From: an uncultured Rhodospirillales bacterium
Lineage (GTDB): Bacteria > Pseudomonadota > Alphaproteobacteria > Rhodospirillales > UBA2165
Assembly (NCBI GenBank): GCA_913055735.1
Contig: CAJXKD010000002.1
Coordinates: 248,001-312,000, forward strand
Length of the DNA: 64,000 bases
Direction: 5' to 3'
Below the pieces are notes generated by a model, which was given only the letters and a program-made list of their open reading frames with translations, had not been told where the DNA came from and did no database searches. This document shows, one piece after another, positions 7,885 to 17,678 of this stretch. The position numbers were made by a program, and so were the translations under genes. The number at the start of each line of letters is the position of its first letter. The first letter of the stretch is position 1.

Positions 7885-8696
7885 GCGTATCGGAAAGTCC
7901 ACCCGAGTTTGTCGTCGAGGGGCTGCATAAGTCCTTCGACGGCAAACACGTTTTGCGCGGCATCGACCTGACCATCGGGCGCGGCGATTTCGTCGCCATT
8001 GTCGGCGGCTCCGGCTGCGGCAAAACGGTGCTGCTCAATCACATTCTCGGCCAGTTGACGCCCGACGAAGGGCGTGTGCTGGTCACCGATCACAGCCGGC
8101 CCGACGAACCCTTGGTCGATACCGCCAAAATCGAGGATGAAGATCTCGACCGGCTGCATGCACAGTGGGGGGTGGTGTTTCAGCGCAACGCGCTCTTCTC
8201 TGGCACCGTGTTCGACAACATTGCCCTGTGGCTGCGCGAGGTGCGCAACCTAGAGGACGACGAAATCCGCGACATCGCGTTGCGCGTGCTGGCCGCCGTG
8301 CACTTGCCGGCCGACGACGTCTTCCTCGATACGCCGGCCGAGGACCTGTCGGGCGGTATGGCGAAGCGGCTGGCGGTGGCGCGCGCCCTGTCGATGGACC
8401 CGAAGGTTCTGTTCTTCGACGAGCCGACCACGGGTCTCGATCCGACCAGCGCGGCGCAGATCCAGGATCTGGTATTGGCCAGCCATTTCGCTCGGGCCGG
8501 GGCCGGCGGCCAGCCGACAACCACCGTTGTCGTCACCCACGACAAGGATCTGTTGAAGCGGCTGCATCCGCGCTCGGTGATGTTGCACGAGGGGAAAGTC
8601 TATTTCGACGGGCCGTTCGCCGAGTTCGAAGCCTCGACTTCCCCGATCATCCGTCCCTATTTCGAATTGATGCCCGCGCTACACGAAGGCGCTTAG
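7881..8696 (+). CDS. Orphan ABC transporter ATPase, MlaF/Ttg2A-like
   Basis: The 271-residue protein has the ABC ATPase motifs: Walker A GGSGCGKT at 42-49, Q-loop Gln near 101, signature LSGGM at 156-160, Walker B with FFDEP at 178-182, and a switch His in VVTHD. The LSGGM signature and the NALF region after the Q-loop resemble MlaF-type phospholipid ABC ATPases more than amino-acid importers. No permease or MCE-domain gene is adjacent; the clear mlaF-mlaE pair is at 53863-55420. A GTG start overlaps the symporter stop by four bases, so the two are translationally coupled. Its membrane partner must be encoded elsewhere, or it has another role. Confidence 0.8.
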   Translation: MSVSESPPEFVVEGLHKSFDGKHVLRGIDLTIGRGDFVAIVGGSGCGKTVLLNHILGQLTPDEGRVLVTDHSRPDEPLVDTAKIEDEDLDRLHAQWGVVFQRNALFSGTVFDNIALWLREVRNLEDDEIRDIALRVLAAVHLPADDVFLDTPAEDLSGGMAKRLAVARALSMDPKVLFFDEPTTGLDPTSAAQIQDLVLASHFARAGAGGQPTTTVVVTHDKDLLKRLHPRSVMLHEGKVYFDGPFAEFEASTSPIIRPYFELMPALHEGA

Positions 8697-8702
8697 AGAT
8701 AA

Positions 8703-9662
8703 TTACCCGACGACGTGGTCGACCACTTGGTTAACCAGGTCGTCGCCCAGTTTGGCGCGCTGCTGCGCCACGATAGGGGCCATCGCGTCGATGAAGCCGT
8801 TTCTTTCCGCGTCGCTCAAGAAAACAAGCTCGTTGTTTGCCGCACGGAGCGCTTCGACCATCTCATCGTCCTCGGTCGCGGCAAACCCCCGCTGTGCCCG
8901 CGTTGCATCATCGGTCGCGCGGACAACTGCCTGCCGAACTTCTTCGGGCCAGCTTTCGAAGGTTGCGCGGTGGCACAGGAACAGGGACAGACCGAACAGA
9001 TGCCGGGTCAACGTGACGTAGTGGTGATGCTTGTGCATGCCGAAGCGGTAGAAATTGGTCAGCGCGTTTTCCTGCAATTCGATCTTGCCGTCCGCCACGG
9101 CGCCCGGCAGATCGCGTACGTCGACGTGGGCCGCCTCGGTACCAAGCAAGCGGAACATTTCCTTGTGAATGTCGGAATCCATCGCCCGCGCCGTGAGCCC
9201 CGCGCAATCCGCGGGCGTGCGGATCGGGCGCACACCGCTGGTGAAATTGCGGAAGCCGTAATCCCAGAAGCCGAGCAGTTCGAAGCCGGTCAGGGCGCGG
9301 AACCGGTCCTTGATCAACTTTCCGACCGCGCCGTCAAACAACGCATAGGCCTTTTCGCGGTCATCGAGGACGAAGGGCAGGTCGAACACCGCCAGTTCCG
9401 GCACGCGCGCTTCAAGATAGCTTGCCGAGAAATAGCACATGGTCAGCTCGCCGCTTTCCACCAGCGTGAGCAGGTCGGCGGCCTTGATGCCGTGGCTTTG
9501 GGGCATGTTGCCTTGCAGGACGACCTCCGCCCCAAAATTTGTCGTGGCACCCAAACTTTCGGCAAGGCTGTCGGAAAATACACCCACGGCGCGGTTGAGA
9601 ACCGATTCCGGCGGCTGATAGCCGCCGACGGTAATACGGAGGGTGTCGGTGACGGTGTTCAT
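8703..9662 (-). CDS. TRAP-type solute-binding protein (DctP family) without signal peptide
   Basis: The 319-residue protein has the DctP fold signature: an early GVFSDSLAE helix, the FDLPFVLDDREKA block near 94-106, LLGFWDYGFRNFTS near 149-162 with the family Arg that binds carboxylates, and the LQENALTNFY region. Relatives bind organic acids in the periplasm and deliver them to DctQM. Here the start has no hydrophobic signal sequence. Reading upstream in frame gives no ATG, GTG or TTG before a stop, so the absence looks real. No dctQ or dctM is nearby. It converges on the ABC ATPase gene with a six-base gap. Confidence 0.82.
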   Translation of the reverse strand: MNTVTDTLRITVGGYQPPESVLNRAVGVFSDSLAESLGATTNFGAEVVLQGNMPQSHGIKAADLLTLVESGELTMCYFSASYLEARVPELAVFDLPFVLDDREKAYALFDGAVGKLIKDRFRALTGFELLGFWDYGFRNFTSGVRPIRTPADCAGLTARAMDSDIHKEMFRLLGTEAAHVDVRDLPGAVADGKIELQENALTNFYRFGMHKHHHYVTLTRHLFGLSLFLCHRATFESWPEEVRQAVVRATDDATRAQRGFAATEDDEMVEALRAANNELVFLSDAERNGFIDAMAPIVAQQRAKLGDDLVNQVVDHVVG

Positions 9663-9734
9663 AACTCTTTTATAAGAGTGCCCGAGGTGTCGGGAAAGAC
9701 CGAACTGGGGAGTTAGCCCAAAGTTAGCCCGAAA

Positions 9735-10364
9735 TTAGCTTTGATTGGCGAGTTGGAATTCGCCCACCCGGCGGCCGCCATCGACATCTTCGCCGTGGGA
9801 TTTCAGATTGATCTGGTCGTAGCGATGTTCGGCGTAGGGGCCGTTTTGATCGACGTAGTGGAGGAACACTTGCGCCTGATGTTTGCCCTTGAACGGCTCG
9901 CGCCAGTGATCGCATTCGCAGCCCCGATAAACGAGCGCATCGCCGGGGTTCAACAGCACTTCCGTGGGCTGGCCGCCATTGGACACGTAGATGGGCCAGA
10001 TGCTGTCGGCTTCATAACCGAGGGTCGTGGTGACGCTGATCTCGCACGCGGGGCGGTCCTTGTGTTTTTTGAGGATGTCGCCGGTCTTATAGACCCGGAA
10101 GTAGGCATAGGTCTGGAAGAGCTTCAGATTGAGCGCCTGTTCCAGGTTGGGAAGGAACACGTCGAGAATGGATTCCATCATCGGATCGCCGTACATGGAC
10201 GGCGTGTCCGGCACTTGCGGGTCATCCGTAAACATATGCCCCGATTGCGCCATCTTGAGCGCGTAGACGTAGGCGACGCTCAACAACGGTTCCGGAATGA
10301 CCGACCGGGCGACCAAGTACTTCTGCTGGGCGAAGAGTTCCGCCGGATGTTGTTGCGTTGCCAT
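9735..10364 (-). CDS. 2-oxoglutarate/Fe(II)-dependent oxygenase family protein
   Basis: Taking the ATG at 10364, which has a GGGAGA ribosome site, the protein has 209 residues. It shows the HxD...H iron site: H101 and D103, then H153 after the PGDALVYRG strand, with K161 or H162 as a possible 2-oxoglutarate contact. This fits a prolyl-4-hydroxylase-like oxygenase; the substrate is unknown. There is no signal peptide. It is transcribed away from yebC. An upstream extension to 10514 is possible but is Arg/Pro-rich and lacks a ribosome site. Confidence 0.72.
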   Translation of the reverse strand: MATQQHPAELFAQQKYLVARSVIPEPLLSVAYVYALKMAQSGHMFTDDPQVPDTPSMYGDPMMESILDVFLPNLEQALNLKLFQTYAYFRVYKTGDILKKHKDRPACEISVTTTLGYEADSIWPIYVSNGGQPTEVLLNPGDALVYRGCECDHWREPFKGKHQAQVFLHYVDQNGPYAEHRYDQINLKSHGEDVDGGRRVGEFQLANQS

Positions 10365-10668
10365 ACTTCTCCCTAGCAACAGCCTCCGACAAAAGCAAAT
10401 ACCAATGTGCCGCGGACGCGCCGAGCCATTTTTGCGCCGGGGTCGTCCCCCTTGCGTCTTCGGCGCTGGGCGGGTACCCCATCCGCGGTTAGGAGCATGG
10501 CGAGCGGTTTGCACGCGTATTGGTGCAGCGTTAGCGGCCCAAATGTTGCCATATTGCTTTGTTAACCGGAAATCAGGCGAAAACGCGCCATAGATACCAT
10601 GTTTTCTAATACAAAATATGGTAATGAGAGCGTGCTCGCCTACTACGACTAGAGGAACTCAGGGGACC
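10365..10668 (+). other. Intergenic region between divergent genes, no gene seen
   Basis: This 304-base region separates the leftward oxygenase gene from yebC. It should hold promoters in both directions. Toward yebC it becomes AT-rich (about 10545-10620), but I could not assign a convincing -35/-10 pair. No RNA gene or repeat was recognised. Confidence 0.4.
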
Positions 10669-11418
10669 ATGGCAGGTCATTCACAATTCAAGAACATCAT
10701 GTACCGCAAAGGTGCGCAGGACGCGAAGCGCGCCAAACTGTTTGCGAAACTGATCCGCGAAGTCACGGTATCCGTCAAAACGGGCCAGCCCGATCCCGAT
10801 GCGAACCCGAGGCTGCGGGCGGCAATCGCGGCGGCGAAGGCCGCGAATATGCCCAAGGACAATATCGAACGGGCGATCAAAAAGGCGGCCGGTGGCGACG
10901 ATAGCGAGAACTACGAAGAAGTCCGTTATGAAGGGTTTGGTCCGGGCGGCGTTGCCGTCATCGTCGAAGCTTTAACCGACAATCGCAACCGCACGGCATC
11001 CGACGTGCGCACGGCGTTCAGCAAGCACGGCGGCAACCTCGCCGAGACAGGGGCCGTATCGTTCATGTTCGAACGTGTCGGTTTGATCCACTATCCCGCT
11101 GACGTCGGTGATGCGGAAACTGTATTTGAAGCCGCGTTGGAGGCCGGCGCGGGCGACGTCGACTCCTCCAGTGACGGCCATGACATTTATTGTGCGCCGG
11201 ATGATTTCAGTACGGTGCGCGAGGCGCTGGAAGCGAGCCTCGGCGAGCCGGAAACGGCGCGGCTCGATTGGAAACCGCAGAACACGGTCGAAGTCGACGA
11301 AGGCGCGGCTGAAACCCTGTTGAAGCTGCTTGACGTTCTGGAAGATTCCGACGACGTGCAGCGGGTCGCGGCCAACTTCGAAATCTCCGACGACGTCATG
11401 CAACGGCTTAGCGCATAG
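10669..11418 (+). CDS. yebC: YebC/PmpR family DNA-binding or translation factor
   Basis: The 249-residue protein begins [20 protein letters not shown], the hallmark of the family, followed by [20 protein letters not shown] and [14 protein letters not shown]. The family includes transcriptional regulators and proteins that help ribosomes through difficult stretches such as polyproline; the role here is not settled. The ATG at 10669 was chosen because homologues start with MAGHS; an in-frame start at 10618 adds 17 unconserved residues. It heads the yebC-ruvC-ruvA-ruvB order common in proteobacteria, with ruvC 14 bases downstream. Confidence 0.95.
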   Translation: MAGHSQFKNIMYRKGAQDAKRAKLFAKLIREVTVSVKTGQPDPDANPRLRAAIAAAKAANMPKDNIERAIKKAAGGDDSENYEEVRYEGFGPGGVAVIVEALTDNRNRTASDVRTAFSKHGGNLAETGAVSFMFERVGLIHYPADVGDAETVFEAALEAGAGDVDSSSDGHDIYCAPDDFSTVREALEASLGEPETARLDWKPQNTVEVDEGAAETLLKLLDVLEDSDDVQRVAANFEISDDVMQRLSA

Positions 11419-11432
11419 GGGACGGGGAACGG

Positions 11433-11936
11433 ATGCGGGTACTCGGCATTGATCCTGGATTGGCGGTCACCGGTTGGGGACTGATCGAAACCGAGGACAA
11501 CCGGCTGAAGTACATCGCTGACGGCTGCATCCGTTCAAACCAAAAGGCCGATCTCGCTGACCGTCTTGCCGATCTCTACGACGGGATTGCCGGGATCATC
11601 GAAACCCATCGGCCGGAGGAAGTTGCGGTCGAGGAGACCTTCGTCAACACCAATGCCCGCTCGACCTTGAAGTTGGGTCAGGCACGCGGCGTCGTGCTCT
11701 TGGCGCCCGCCAAGGCGGGCCTCACCGTTGCCGAGTATCCGCCCAACCTGGTGAAGAAATCGGTGGTGGGCGCGGGACACGCCGCGAAACAGCAAATCCA
11801 GGCGATGGTGCAGGTCCTGCTGCCCGGTTGCGCCATCGAAACCGCCGATGCGGCCGACGCGCTCGCCGTTGCTATTTGCCATGCGCATCATCGGGAAAGC
11901 GGGGCCAGGATCGCGGAAATGGAGGCGGTGCGATGA
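11433..11936 (+). CDS. ruvC: Holliday junction resolvase RuvC
   Basis: RuvC cuts Holliday junctions bound by the RuvAB branch-migration complex. The 167-residue product has the RNase H-like fold markers: IDPGL with catalytic D7, VEETF near E67-E68, and the C-terminal TADAADALA block with acidic residues D139 and D142. Length matches the family. It sits between yebC and ruvA, and its stop overlaps the ruvA start (ATGA), so the Ruv proteins are made together. Confidence 0.97.
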   Translation: MRVLGIDPGLAVTGWGLIETEDNRLKYIADGCIRSNQKADLADRLADLYDGIAGIIETHRPEEVAVEETFVNTNARSTLKLGQARGVVLLAPAKAGLTVAEYPPNLVKKSVVGAGHAAKQQIQAMVQVLLPGCAIETADAADALAVAICHAHHRESGARIAEMEAVR

Positions 11937-12568
11937 TCGCCAAGCTCACAGGACGCTTGGATTCCTCCGGCGCCGATTGGCTGATCGTCGACGTGAATGG
12001 CGTCGGCTACATGGTATTTGCGTCGGCACGTACCATTGCCGAGGCCATTGCCGCCGGGGGCACGGTGAGTTTGCTGATCGAAACCCACGTGCGCGAGGAC
12101 CACATACATTTATATGGCTTCGTCCGCACTGCCGAACGCGATTGGTTTCGTTTGTTGACGACGGTTCAGGGGGTCGGTGCCAAGGTGGCGTTGGCGATCC
12201 TTTCTACGCTATCGGGCGATGAGCTGACGGCGTGCGTGGCCGCCGGCGACGCACTTCCGATCATCCGCGCGCCGGGCGTCGGCAAGAAACTTGCCGGCCG
12301 CATCGTCAGCGAATTGAAGGATAAGATCGGAGACATGGCGCTGGGGGCAATGGCGCCGGCAAGGGCCCCGACCGGCGGTACGAATGTGGGCGACGGCGCC
12401 GACAAAGCGTCCGCCGATGCGGTCTCCGCTTTGGTCAATCTCGGCTATGGCCGCACCGAGGCCTTCTCTGCAGTGGCACAAGTGGCCCAACGTCTCGGCG
12501 CTGACGCCCCGGTCGAGGCATTGATCCGCGATGGCCTCACCGAGCTCGGAAGCGGGGAACTGCGATGA
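11933..12568 (+). CDS. ruvA: Holliday junction branch migration protein RuvA
   Basis: RuvA is the tetrameric junction-binding subunit that targets RuvB to crossovers. The 211-residue protein starts MIAKLTGRLD, has the OB-fold domain with VREDHIHLYGF near 53-63, helix-hairpin-helix motifs (LLTTVQGVGAKVALAIL and APGVGKKLAGRIVSEL), and a C-terminal UBA-like domain that binds RuvB. The start overlaps the ruvC stop. The linker between domains 2 and 3 (about 142-160) is Ala/Gly/Pro-rich, as usual. Confidence 0.97.
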   Translation: MIAKLTGRLDSSGADWLIVDVNGVGYMVFASARTIAEAIAAGGTVSLLIETHVREDHIHLYGFVRTAERDWFRLLTTVQGVGAKVALAILSTLSGDELTACVAAGDALPIIRAPGVGKKLAGRIVSELKDKIGDMALGAMAPARAPTGGTNVGDGADKASADAVSALVNLGYGRTEAFSAVAQVAQRLGADAPVEALIRDGLTELGSGELR

Positions 12569-12583
12569 TGCCAGGGATTTCCA

Positions 12584-13636
12584 ATGATGGATGACGAACG
12601 CCTCGTCGGACCCGATGCGACCGCCGGTGATAACGGCGACGTCACGACACGTCCGCAAAACCTCGATGATTTCATCGGTCAGCCCCAGGTACGTGACAAT
12701 CTTAAGGTGTTTATCGATGCCGCCCGTTCGCGCGGCGAGGCGATGGATCACGTGTTGCTGTTCGGTCCGCCCGGTCTCGGTAAGACGACCATGGCGCAGA
12801 TCATCGCCCGCGAACTGGGGGTTGGGTTTCGCGCGACGTCGGGGCCGGTGATCGCCCGGGCCGGCGACTTGGCGGCGATCCTCACCAATCTGCAGCCGCG
12901 CGACGTGTTGTTCATCGACGAGATCCACCGCCTCAACCCGGCGGTGGAGGAAATTCTCTATCCGGCGGTGGAGGATTTTCAGCTCGATCTGATCATCGGC
13001 GAAGGGCCGGCGGCACGCTCGGTGCGGATCGATCTCAATCCCTTTACCCTGGTGGGCGCGACGACACGCTCGGGTTTGATCTCGACGCCCCTTCGGGAGC
13101 GTTTCGGCATTCCGCTGCGCATGCAGTATTACGGCGCCGACGATTTGCGCCGCATCATCAGCCGTGCAGCGGGTATTCTCAGCATGTCGTTGACCGACGA
13201 CGGCGCCATGGAAATTGCGCGGCGCTCGCGCGGTACTCCCCGGGTGGCGGGACGTTTGCTCCGCCGGGTCCGCGATTTCGCCGAGGTGGCGGGGGCAAAA
13301 GCCATCGACGCCCAGGCGGCGGATGCGGCGCTCACCCGTTTGGAAGTGGATAGCCGCGGTCTCGACTCCCTAGACCGCAAATATCTGATGTGTATCGCGG
13401 AGAACTACGGCGGTGGACCGGTGGGGGCGGAGACCCTGTCGGCGGCCCTGTCCGAAGAACGCGACACCATCGAGGAAGTGGTGGAGCCTTTCCTCATTCA
13501 GCAAGGTTTTCTCATGCGCACCCCCCGGGGCAGGGTTTTGGCCGAGGGGGCCTATACGCATCTCGGAATTGCGCCGCCCCGAAACATCCGTCAGTTGGAG
13601 CTGTTGGCCTCGGGCGGGGAGGAGGCGGATGACTGA
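12584..13636 (+). CDS. ruvB: Holliday junction branch migration helicase RuvB
   Basis: RuvB is the AAA+ motor of branch migration. The 350-residue protein has Walker A GPPGLGKT at 61-68, Walker B IDEIH at 111-115, the sensor GATTRSG and the arginine-finger region [10 protein letters not shown]-terminal winged helix ends in the THLGI region. Two ATGs (12584 and 12587) are possible starts. The ybgC start overlaps the last eight bases of this gene, linking the ruv genes to the tol-pal block. Confidence 0.97.
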   Translation: MMDDERLVGPDATAGDNGDVTTRPQNLDDFIGQPQVRDNLKVFIDAARSRGEAMDHVLLFGPPGLGKTTMAQIIARELGVGFRATSGPVIARAGDLAAILTNLQPRDVLFIDEIHRLNPAVEEILYPAVEDFQLDLIIGEGPAARSVRIDLNPFTLVGATTRSGLISTPLRERFGIPLRMQYYGADDLRRIISRAAGILSMSLTDDGAMEIARRSRGTPRVAGRLLRRVRDFAEVAGAKAIDAQAADAALTRLEVDSRGLDSLDRKYLMCIAENYGGGPVGAETLSAALSEERDTIEEVVEPFLIQQGFLMRTPRGRVLAEGAYTHLGIAPPRNIRQLELLASGGEEADD

Positions 13637-14090
13637 CGTGCCTGCGGCGGCCGCCACCGAACCCCGTGCGGCCGCGCATATCTTCCCGGTTCGGGTCTAT
13701 TACGAGGACACCGATGCCTGGGGTGTCGTCTATCACGCCAATTATCTGCGGTTCGCCGAGCGTGCACGTACGGAGTTGTTGCGGGAACTGGGATTCGACC
13801 ATGTCGGGTTGCGTGAAAGCCACGGTCTGGCCTTCGCTGTGCGGCGCTGTACCGCGGATTATCTTAGGCCCGCGCACTTGGATGATGCCCTGGAAGTCCA
13901 TACATCTATAGCCGAGGTGGGTGGTGCGTCCACGCGCATGATTCAAACTATCAAGCGTGAAGGCGAAGATTTGGCCGTATTGGAGCTGTTGCTCGTCTGT
14001 ATGGGGGGTAACGGCAAGGCCGTACGTATCCCCGACGATGTGCGCCGCTGCATGAGTGGATATGAGGTGAATACGGCCATCGGTGAATAG
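13629..14090 (+). CDS. ybgC: Tol-Pal associated acyl-CoA thioesterase YbgC
   Basis: The 153-residue hot-dog-fold thioesterase has the family motif [16 protein letters not shown] at 25-40, in which D29 is the likely catalytic acid. YbgC hydrolyses acyl-CoA thioesters and is encoded with Tol-Pal in many proteobacteria, probably acting in phospholipid metabolism at the inner membrane. The ATG at 13629 overlaps the ruvB stop. A longer reading from 13413 would run through ruvB in another frame and is not credible. Confidence 0.94.
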   Translation: MTDVPAAAATEPRAAAHIFPVRVYYEDTDAWGVVYHANYLRFAERARTELLRELGFDHVGLRESHGLAFAVRRCTADYLRPAHLDDALEVHTSIAEVGGASTRMIQTIKREGEDLAVLELLLVCMGGNGKAVRIPDDVRRCMSGYEVNTAIGE

Positions 14091-14149
14091 TGGCTTGGCG
14101 GGCGCGGCGAACGCGGCCGGGGGCAAAGAAAATAGGAGTACGATAGAGA

Positions 14150-14869
14150 ATGGAAGGGAATGCGGTCGACGCCGTTACCGTCGCCGGAGCCGTGATGGAC
14201 CAGGATTTCTCCATCCTGGGGCTTTTTTGGAAGGCCGATTTCATCGTCAAGGCGGTGATGATTATCCTGATTGGCGCCTCGATCTGGTGCTGGGCGATCA
14301 TCATCGACAAGATTATGCGGCTACGCCGCCTTAATTTTGCCGCAGACGAGTTCGAAGATAGCTTCTGGTCAGGGGGATCGCTGGACACGCTCTACGATCG
14401 TGTGGGGGCCAGTCCGCGTGAGCCTATGGCCGCGATATTTGCCGCTGCCATGCGGGAATGGCGGCGAACGAGTGAAAAGGGGCACGCCCATGGGTCCAGT
14501 CTCATGGAGCGTATCGAGCGCGTCATGGATGTAACCGCGAACCGAGAAATCGAGCGCGTCGAACGGCAGTTGACGATCCTCGCGTCGACGGGATCGACGG
14601 CGCCTTTCATCGGCCTGTTCGGGACGGTGTGGGGCATCATGAACAGCTTTCAGGCCATTGCGGTGACCAAGAACACTAGCCTCGCCGTGGTTGCGCCCGG
14701 TATCGCGGAAGCTTTGTTCGCCACCGCATTGGGCCTGCTGGCGGCCATTCCCGCGGTTATCGCCTACAATAAAATCTCCAAGGACATGGACCGTTACGCC
14801 GATCGGCTCGACGCCTTCTCGAACGAATTCTCGGCCATCGTTTCGCGCCAGCTCGAAGGAGACAGCTAA
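14150..14869 (+). CDS. tolQ: Tol-Pal system proton-channel subunit TolQ
   Basis: TolQ forms the inner-membrane proton channel with TolR that energises TolA. The 239-residue protein has a first helix near 30-50 (AVMIILIGASIWCWAIIID) and the conserved pair of later helices (GSTAPFIGLFGTVWGIMNSF at about 147-166, and TALGLLAAIPAVIAYN). This is the standard MotA/TolQ/ExbB pattern. tolR follows with no gap. The order ybgC-tolQ-tolR-tolA-tolB-pal-cpoB is complete. Confidence 0.97.
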   Translation: MEGNAVDAVTVAGAVMDQDFSILGLFWKADFIVKAVMIILIGASIWCWAIIIDKIMRLRRLNFAADEFEDSFWSGGSLDTLYDRVGASPREPMAAIFAAAMREWRRTSEKGHAHGSSLMERIERVMDVTANREIERVERQLTILASTGSTAPFIGLFGTVWGIMNSFQAIAVTKNTSLAVVAPGIAEALFATALGLLAAIPAVIAYNKISKDMDRYADRLDAFSNEFSAIVSRQLEGDS

Positions 14870-15331
14870 ATGGCGATGGCGGCCGAGCAAGGGGCTAGAG
14901 GGCGCCGTGGCCGCGGTGGTCACCGGCGGCTGATGACAGACATCAACGTCACGCCCATGGTCGATGTGATGCTGGTGCTGTTGGTGATCTTCATGATTAC
15001 CGCGCCGTTACTCACTGTCGGTGTGCAGGTCGATCTGCCCAAGACCAATGCGTCATTGATCCGCGACTCCGACGAGCCGTTGGCGGTTAGCGTCGATTCC
15101 CAAGGACGGATCTTCGTTCAGGATACGGAAATAGAGCTGACGGAATTGGCGCCGCGGTTAACGGCCATTTCCGGTGCCAATCCGGACGTTCGGATTTTCG
15201 TTCGGGGCGACAAAGCCATTCAGTACGGCCGGGTGATGGAGGTGATGGGCACGATCAATGCCGCCGGGTTCACCAAGGTTGCCCTGATTGCGGAACTGCC
15301 GCGTAACAGGTCCGGAGGGCGCAAGCAATAA
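14870..15331 (+). CDS. tolR: Tol-Pal system protein TolR
   Basis: TolR is the single-helix partner of TolQ with a periplasmic domain. After an Arg/Gly-rich cytoplasmic segment, the protein has DINVTPMVDVMLVLLVIF at about 24-41. This contains the conserved Asp of the transmembrane helix (in PMVD) needed for proton flow in ExbD/TolR proteins. The 153-residue length is normal. Its stop shares one base with the tolA start (TAATG), indicating coupled translation. Confidence 0.96.
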   Translation: MAMAAEQGARGRRGRGGHRRLMTDINVTPMVDVMLVLLVIFMITAPLLTVGVQVDLPKTNASLIRDSDEPLAVSVDSQGRIFVQDTEIELTELAPRLTAISGANPDVRIFVRGDKAIQYGRVMEVMGTINAAGFTKVALIAELPRNRSGGRKQ

Positions 15332-16248
15332 TGTCGCCGATGCGTAAAAGCATCATCGTTTCGTCCGTGCTCCACGGTGTTGTCATCGCGGCGGCGGTGA
15401 CGGGTTTGCCCAGTCTCTTGAGTAGTCCGCCGGTTCCCGAGGTGCCGATTGTCATCGAGATGGTCGACGTGAGCGCGATGACCAATCTGCCGACGGCACG
15501 CAAACGAGTCGCTCAACCAAAGGCCAAGCCGAAACCGAAGCCGCAGCCGCCGCAAGCGAAAAAGGCGCCGCCTCCGCCACCGCCGCCGCCCGCACCGGCG
15601 GAGGAAAAGGTGGCCGCCGTGGCGCCGCCCGACGCGCAGCCGAAAAAAGAGAAGGTAAAGCCGAAGGAAACGGAGGAGGCACCACCGAAGCCGGCGACAC
15701 CCGCACCTCTCGTGAAGGCCAAACCCAAGAAAAAACCGCAGCCGCCGGACCCCTTCGCGTCGGTGCTGAAGAATGTCGAGAAGTTGAAGGATCAGCCGCT
15801 GCCCGAAAAGAAAGAAGAAGAGAAGAAGGAACCGGAGAAGAAGCCGGACGAGGACGATTTCGAGCAGCAGATCGCGAAGGCGTTGTCGCGCCGGCCAATC
15901 GAACATAACCCCGAGCGTAAGATTTCTATCAGCGAGCGGGACAATCTGATCGGGTTGATCAAAAGCCAACTCGAACCGTGCTGGAACTTGCCGGCCGGTG
16001 CCAAGGACGTCGAGAACCTGGTTGTCGAGATCAAGGTGACGGTGAACCAGAATGGCGAAGTGCGGTCGGCCGACATCCAGGGGTCGTCACGCATGTTTAC
16101 CGATCCGTTCTTCCGTGCCGTTGCGGAAAGTGCGTTGCGGGCAGTTCGCAATCCGCGGTGCAGCCCGCTCAAGCTGCCGGTGGAGCACTACGATATTTGG
16201 AAAGACCTGACCATAAGCTTTGACCCCAGAGCGATGATTACCGGATAA
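15331..16248 (+). CDS. tolA: Tol-Pal system protein TolA
   Basis: TolA spans the periplasm and transmits force from TolQR to Pal and TolB. The 305-residue protein has an N-terminal membrane helix (about 7-28), a long Pro/Lys/Glu-rich domain (about 50-190) with an eight-proline run, and a C-terminal globular domain from about 195 ([20 protein letters not shown]). The architecture fits TolA/TonB C-terminal proteins. The middle domain is Pro/Lys-rich rather than the Ala/Lys helix of E. coli. tolB begins 14 bases downstream. Confidence 0.94.
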   Translation: MSPMRKSIIVSSVLHGVVIAAAVTGLPSLLSSPPVPEVPIVIEMVDVSAMTNLPTARKRVAQPKAKPKPKPQPPQAKKAPPPPPPPPAPAEEKVAAVAPPDAQPKKEKVKPKETEEAPPKPATPAPLVKAKPKKKPQPPDPFASVLKNVEKLKDQPLPEKKEEEKKEPEKKPDEDDFEQQIAKALSRRPIEHNPERKISISERDNLIGLIKSQLEPCWNLPAGAKDVENLVVEIKVTVNQNGEVRSADIQGSSRMFTDPFFRAVAESALRAVRNPRCSPLKLPVEHYDIWKDLTISFDPRAMITG

Positions 16249-16262
16249 CGGGGGGGGGTGCA

Positions 16263-17639
16263 ATGAGAGGGGGTGGAACAGTGAAGTCTCTAGGAATTCG
16301 GCGTACGGCCGGTGAAATGATGTCCATTGCGCTGGTCGCGACGATGGTGATGGCCGCGGTGCTGGCTCCGCGGGCTGCGAATGCGGAACTGCGGATCGAC
16401 ATCACGCGGGGCAGCGTCGAGCCGCTGCCGATTGCCGTTACCGATTTCCTCGGCCAGAGCGGCGAGGAGAAACAAATCGGAGCGCAGGTCGCTCAGGTCA
16501 TCAAATCCGACCTGGAGCGTTCCGGTCTATTCAAGGCCATCGACCAACGCGCCTTTATCGAAGTCGAGTCTTCATTGCAGACGGTTCCGCGTTTCGGCAA
16601 CTGGCGTGTCATCAGCGCGCAGGCCCTGTCCCAAGGCTTGGTGCAAATCGATAGCCAAAACCGGTTGCAGGTTCAGTTTCGCCTTTGGGATGTGGTTGCC
16701 GAAGAGCAAATGGTTGGACAGGTCTATTCGACCATTCCGTCCAACTGGCGGCGCATCGCGCATATCATTGCCGACGCAATCTACAAACGAATCACTGGCG
16801 AAGACGGTTATTTCGATACGCGGATCGTCTATATCGCCGAATCGGGGCCGCAAAATGCGCGAATCAAACGTCTCGCGATCATGGATCAGGACGGTGAGAA
16901 CCATCATTTCCTTACCGACGGCAAGTCTCTTGTCCTGACACCGCGTTTCTCACCGAGTCGTCAAGAAATCACGTACATGTCATATCACGGTGACATCCCA
17001 CGCGTGTATATCTTCAACATCGATACCGGTCGTCAGGAGGCGCTCGGTGATTTTCCGGGGATGACCTTCGCACCGCGATTCTCTCCCGATGGAAACTCGG
17101 TGATCATGAGTATGGCGCGATCAGGCAACTCCGATATCTTCACCATGGATTTGCGGACACGGAAGATACAGCAGCTTACGAATCATTCCGCTATCGATAC
17201 GGCTCCGACCTATTCGCCGGATGGCAGCCAGGTCACATTCGAGTCGGATCGCAGTGGAAGACAGCAAATCTATGTAATGGAATCAGATGGTAGCCGTGCA
17301 CGTCGAATTAGTTTCGGCCGTGGCCGCTATGCAACACCTGTCTGGTCGCCGCGGGGTGATCTGATCGCTTTTACCAAGATTCTCGGCGGTGAGTTCTATA
17401 TCGGTGTCATGAAGACGGATGGCAGCGGTGAACGTCTGTTAACCCAAGGATTTCTTGTTGAATCCCCGACCTGGGCGCCCAACGGCCGGGTTATCATGTT
17501 CTTCCGTGAAACCCCTACCAGTAAGACGGGTGGAAAGGTTTCCAAATTGTACTCAATCGATCTTACCGGTTTTAACGAACGGGAAATAATCACGCCTTTG
17601 GATGCCTCGGATCCGGCGTGGTCCCCGTCGATTCCTTAG
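16263..17639 (+). CDS. tolB: Tol-Pal system periplasmic protein TolB
   Basis: TolB is a periplasmic beta-propeller that binds Pal. The 458-residue precursor has a signal peptide ending at about ANA|EL (residues 40-44), an N-terminal domain to about 170, then repeated propeller motifs such as [46 protein letters not shown] and [14 protein letters not shown]. The start could also be the GTG at 16281, which trims a Gly-rich extension. It ends the tight tolQRAB cluster; a separate promoter precedes pal. Confidence 0.96.
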   Translation: MRGGGTVKSLGIRRTAGEMMSIALVATMVMAAVLAPRAANAELRIDITRGSVEPLPIAVTDFLGQSGEEKQIGAQVAQVIKSDLERSGLFKAIDQRAFIEVESSLQTVPRFGNWRVISAQALSQGLVQIDSQNRLQVQFRLWDVVAEEQMVGQVYSTIPSNWRRIAHIIADAIYKRITGEDGYFDTRIVYIAESGPQNARIKRLAIMDQDGENHHFLTDGKSLVLTPRFSPSRQEITYMSYHGDIPRVYIFNIDTGRQEALGDFPGMTFAPRFSPDGNSVIMSMARSGNSDIFTMDLRTRKIQQLTNHSAIDTAPTYSPDGSQVTFESDRSGRQQIYVMESDGSRARRISFGRGRYATPVWSPRGDLIAFTKILGGEFYIGVMKTDGSGERLLTQGFLVESPTWAPNGRVIMFFRETPTSKTGGKVSKLYSIDLTGFNEREIITPLDASDPAWSPSIP

Positions 17640-17649
17640 GGGGTGCCCC

Positions 17650-17678
17650 TTGATTCCGTAATAGGCCCACCGTATATT
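17650..17678 (+). promoter_or_regulatory. Probable sigma70-type promoter for pal
   Basis: TTGATT at 17650-17655 and TATATT at 17673-17678 are separated by 17 bases, an almost ideal vegetative promoter. It lies about 150 bases before the pal start in the only long gap of the Tol cluster. A separate promoter for the abundant lipoprotein Pal is known in other bacteria. Confidence 0.5.

Noticed and set aside
7881..8696. Amino-acid ABC importer ATPase paired with the symporter
   Set aside because: No permease or binding-protein gene is adjacent, and the LSGGM signature fits MlaF-like ATPases better.
10365..10514. N-terminal extension of the oxygenase gene to 10514
   Set aside because: The extra 50 residues are Arg/Pro-rich and the ribosome site lies before the ATG at 10364.
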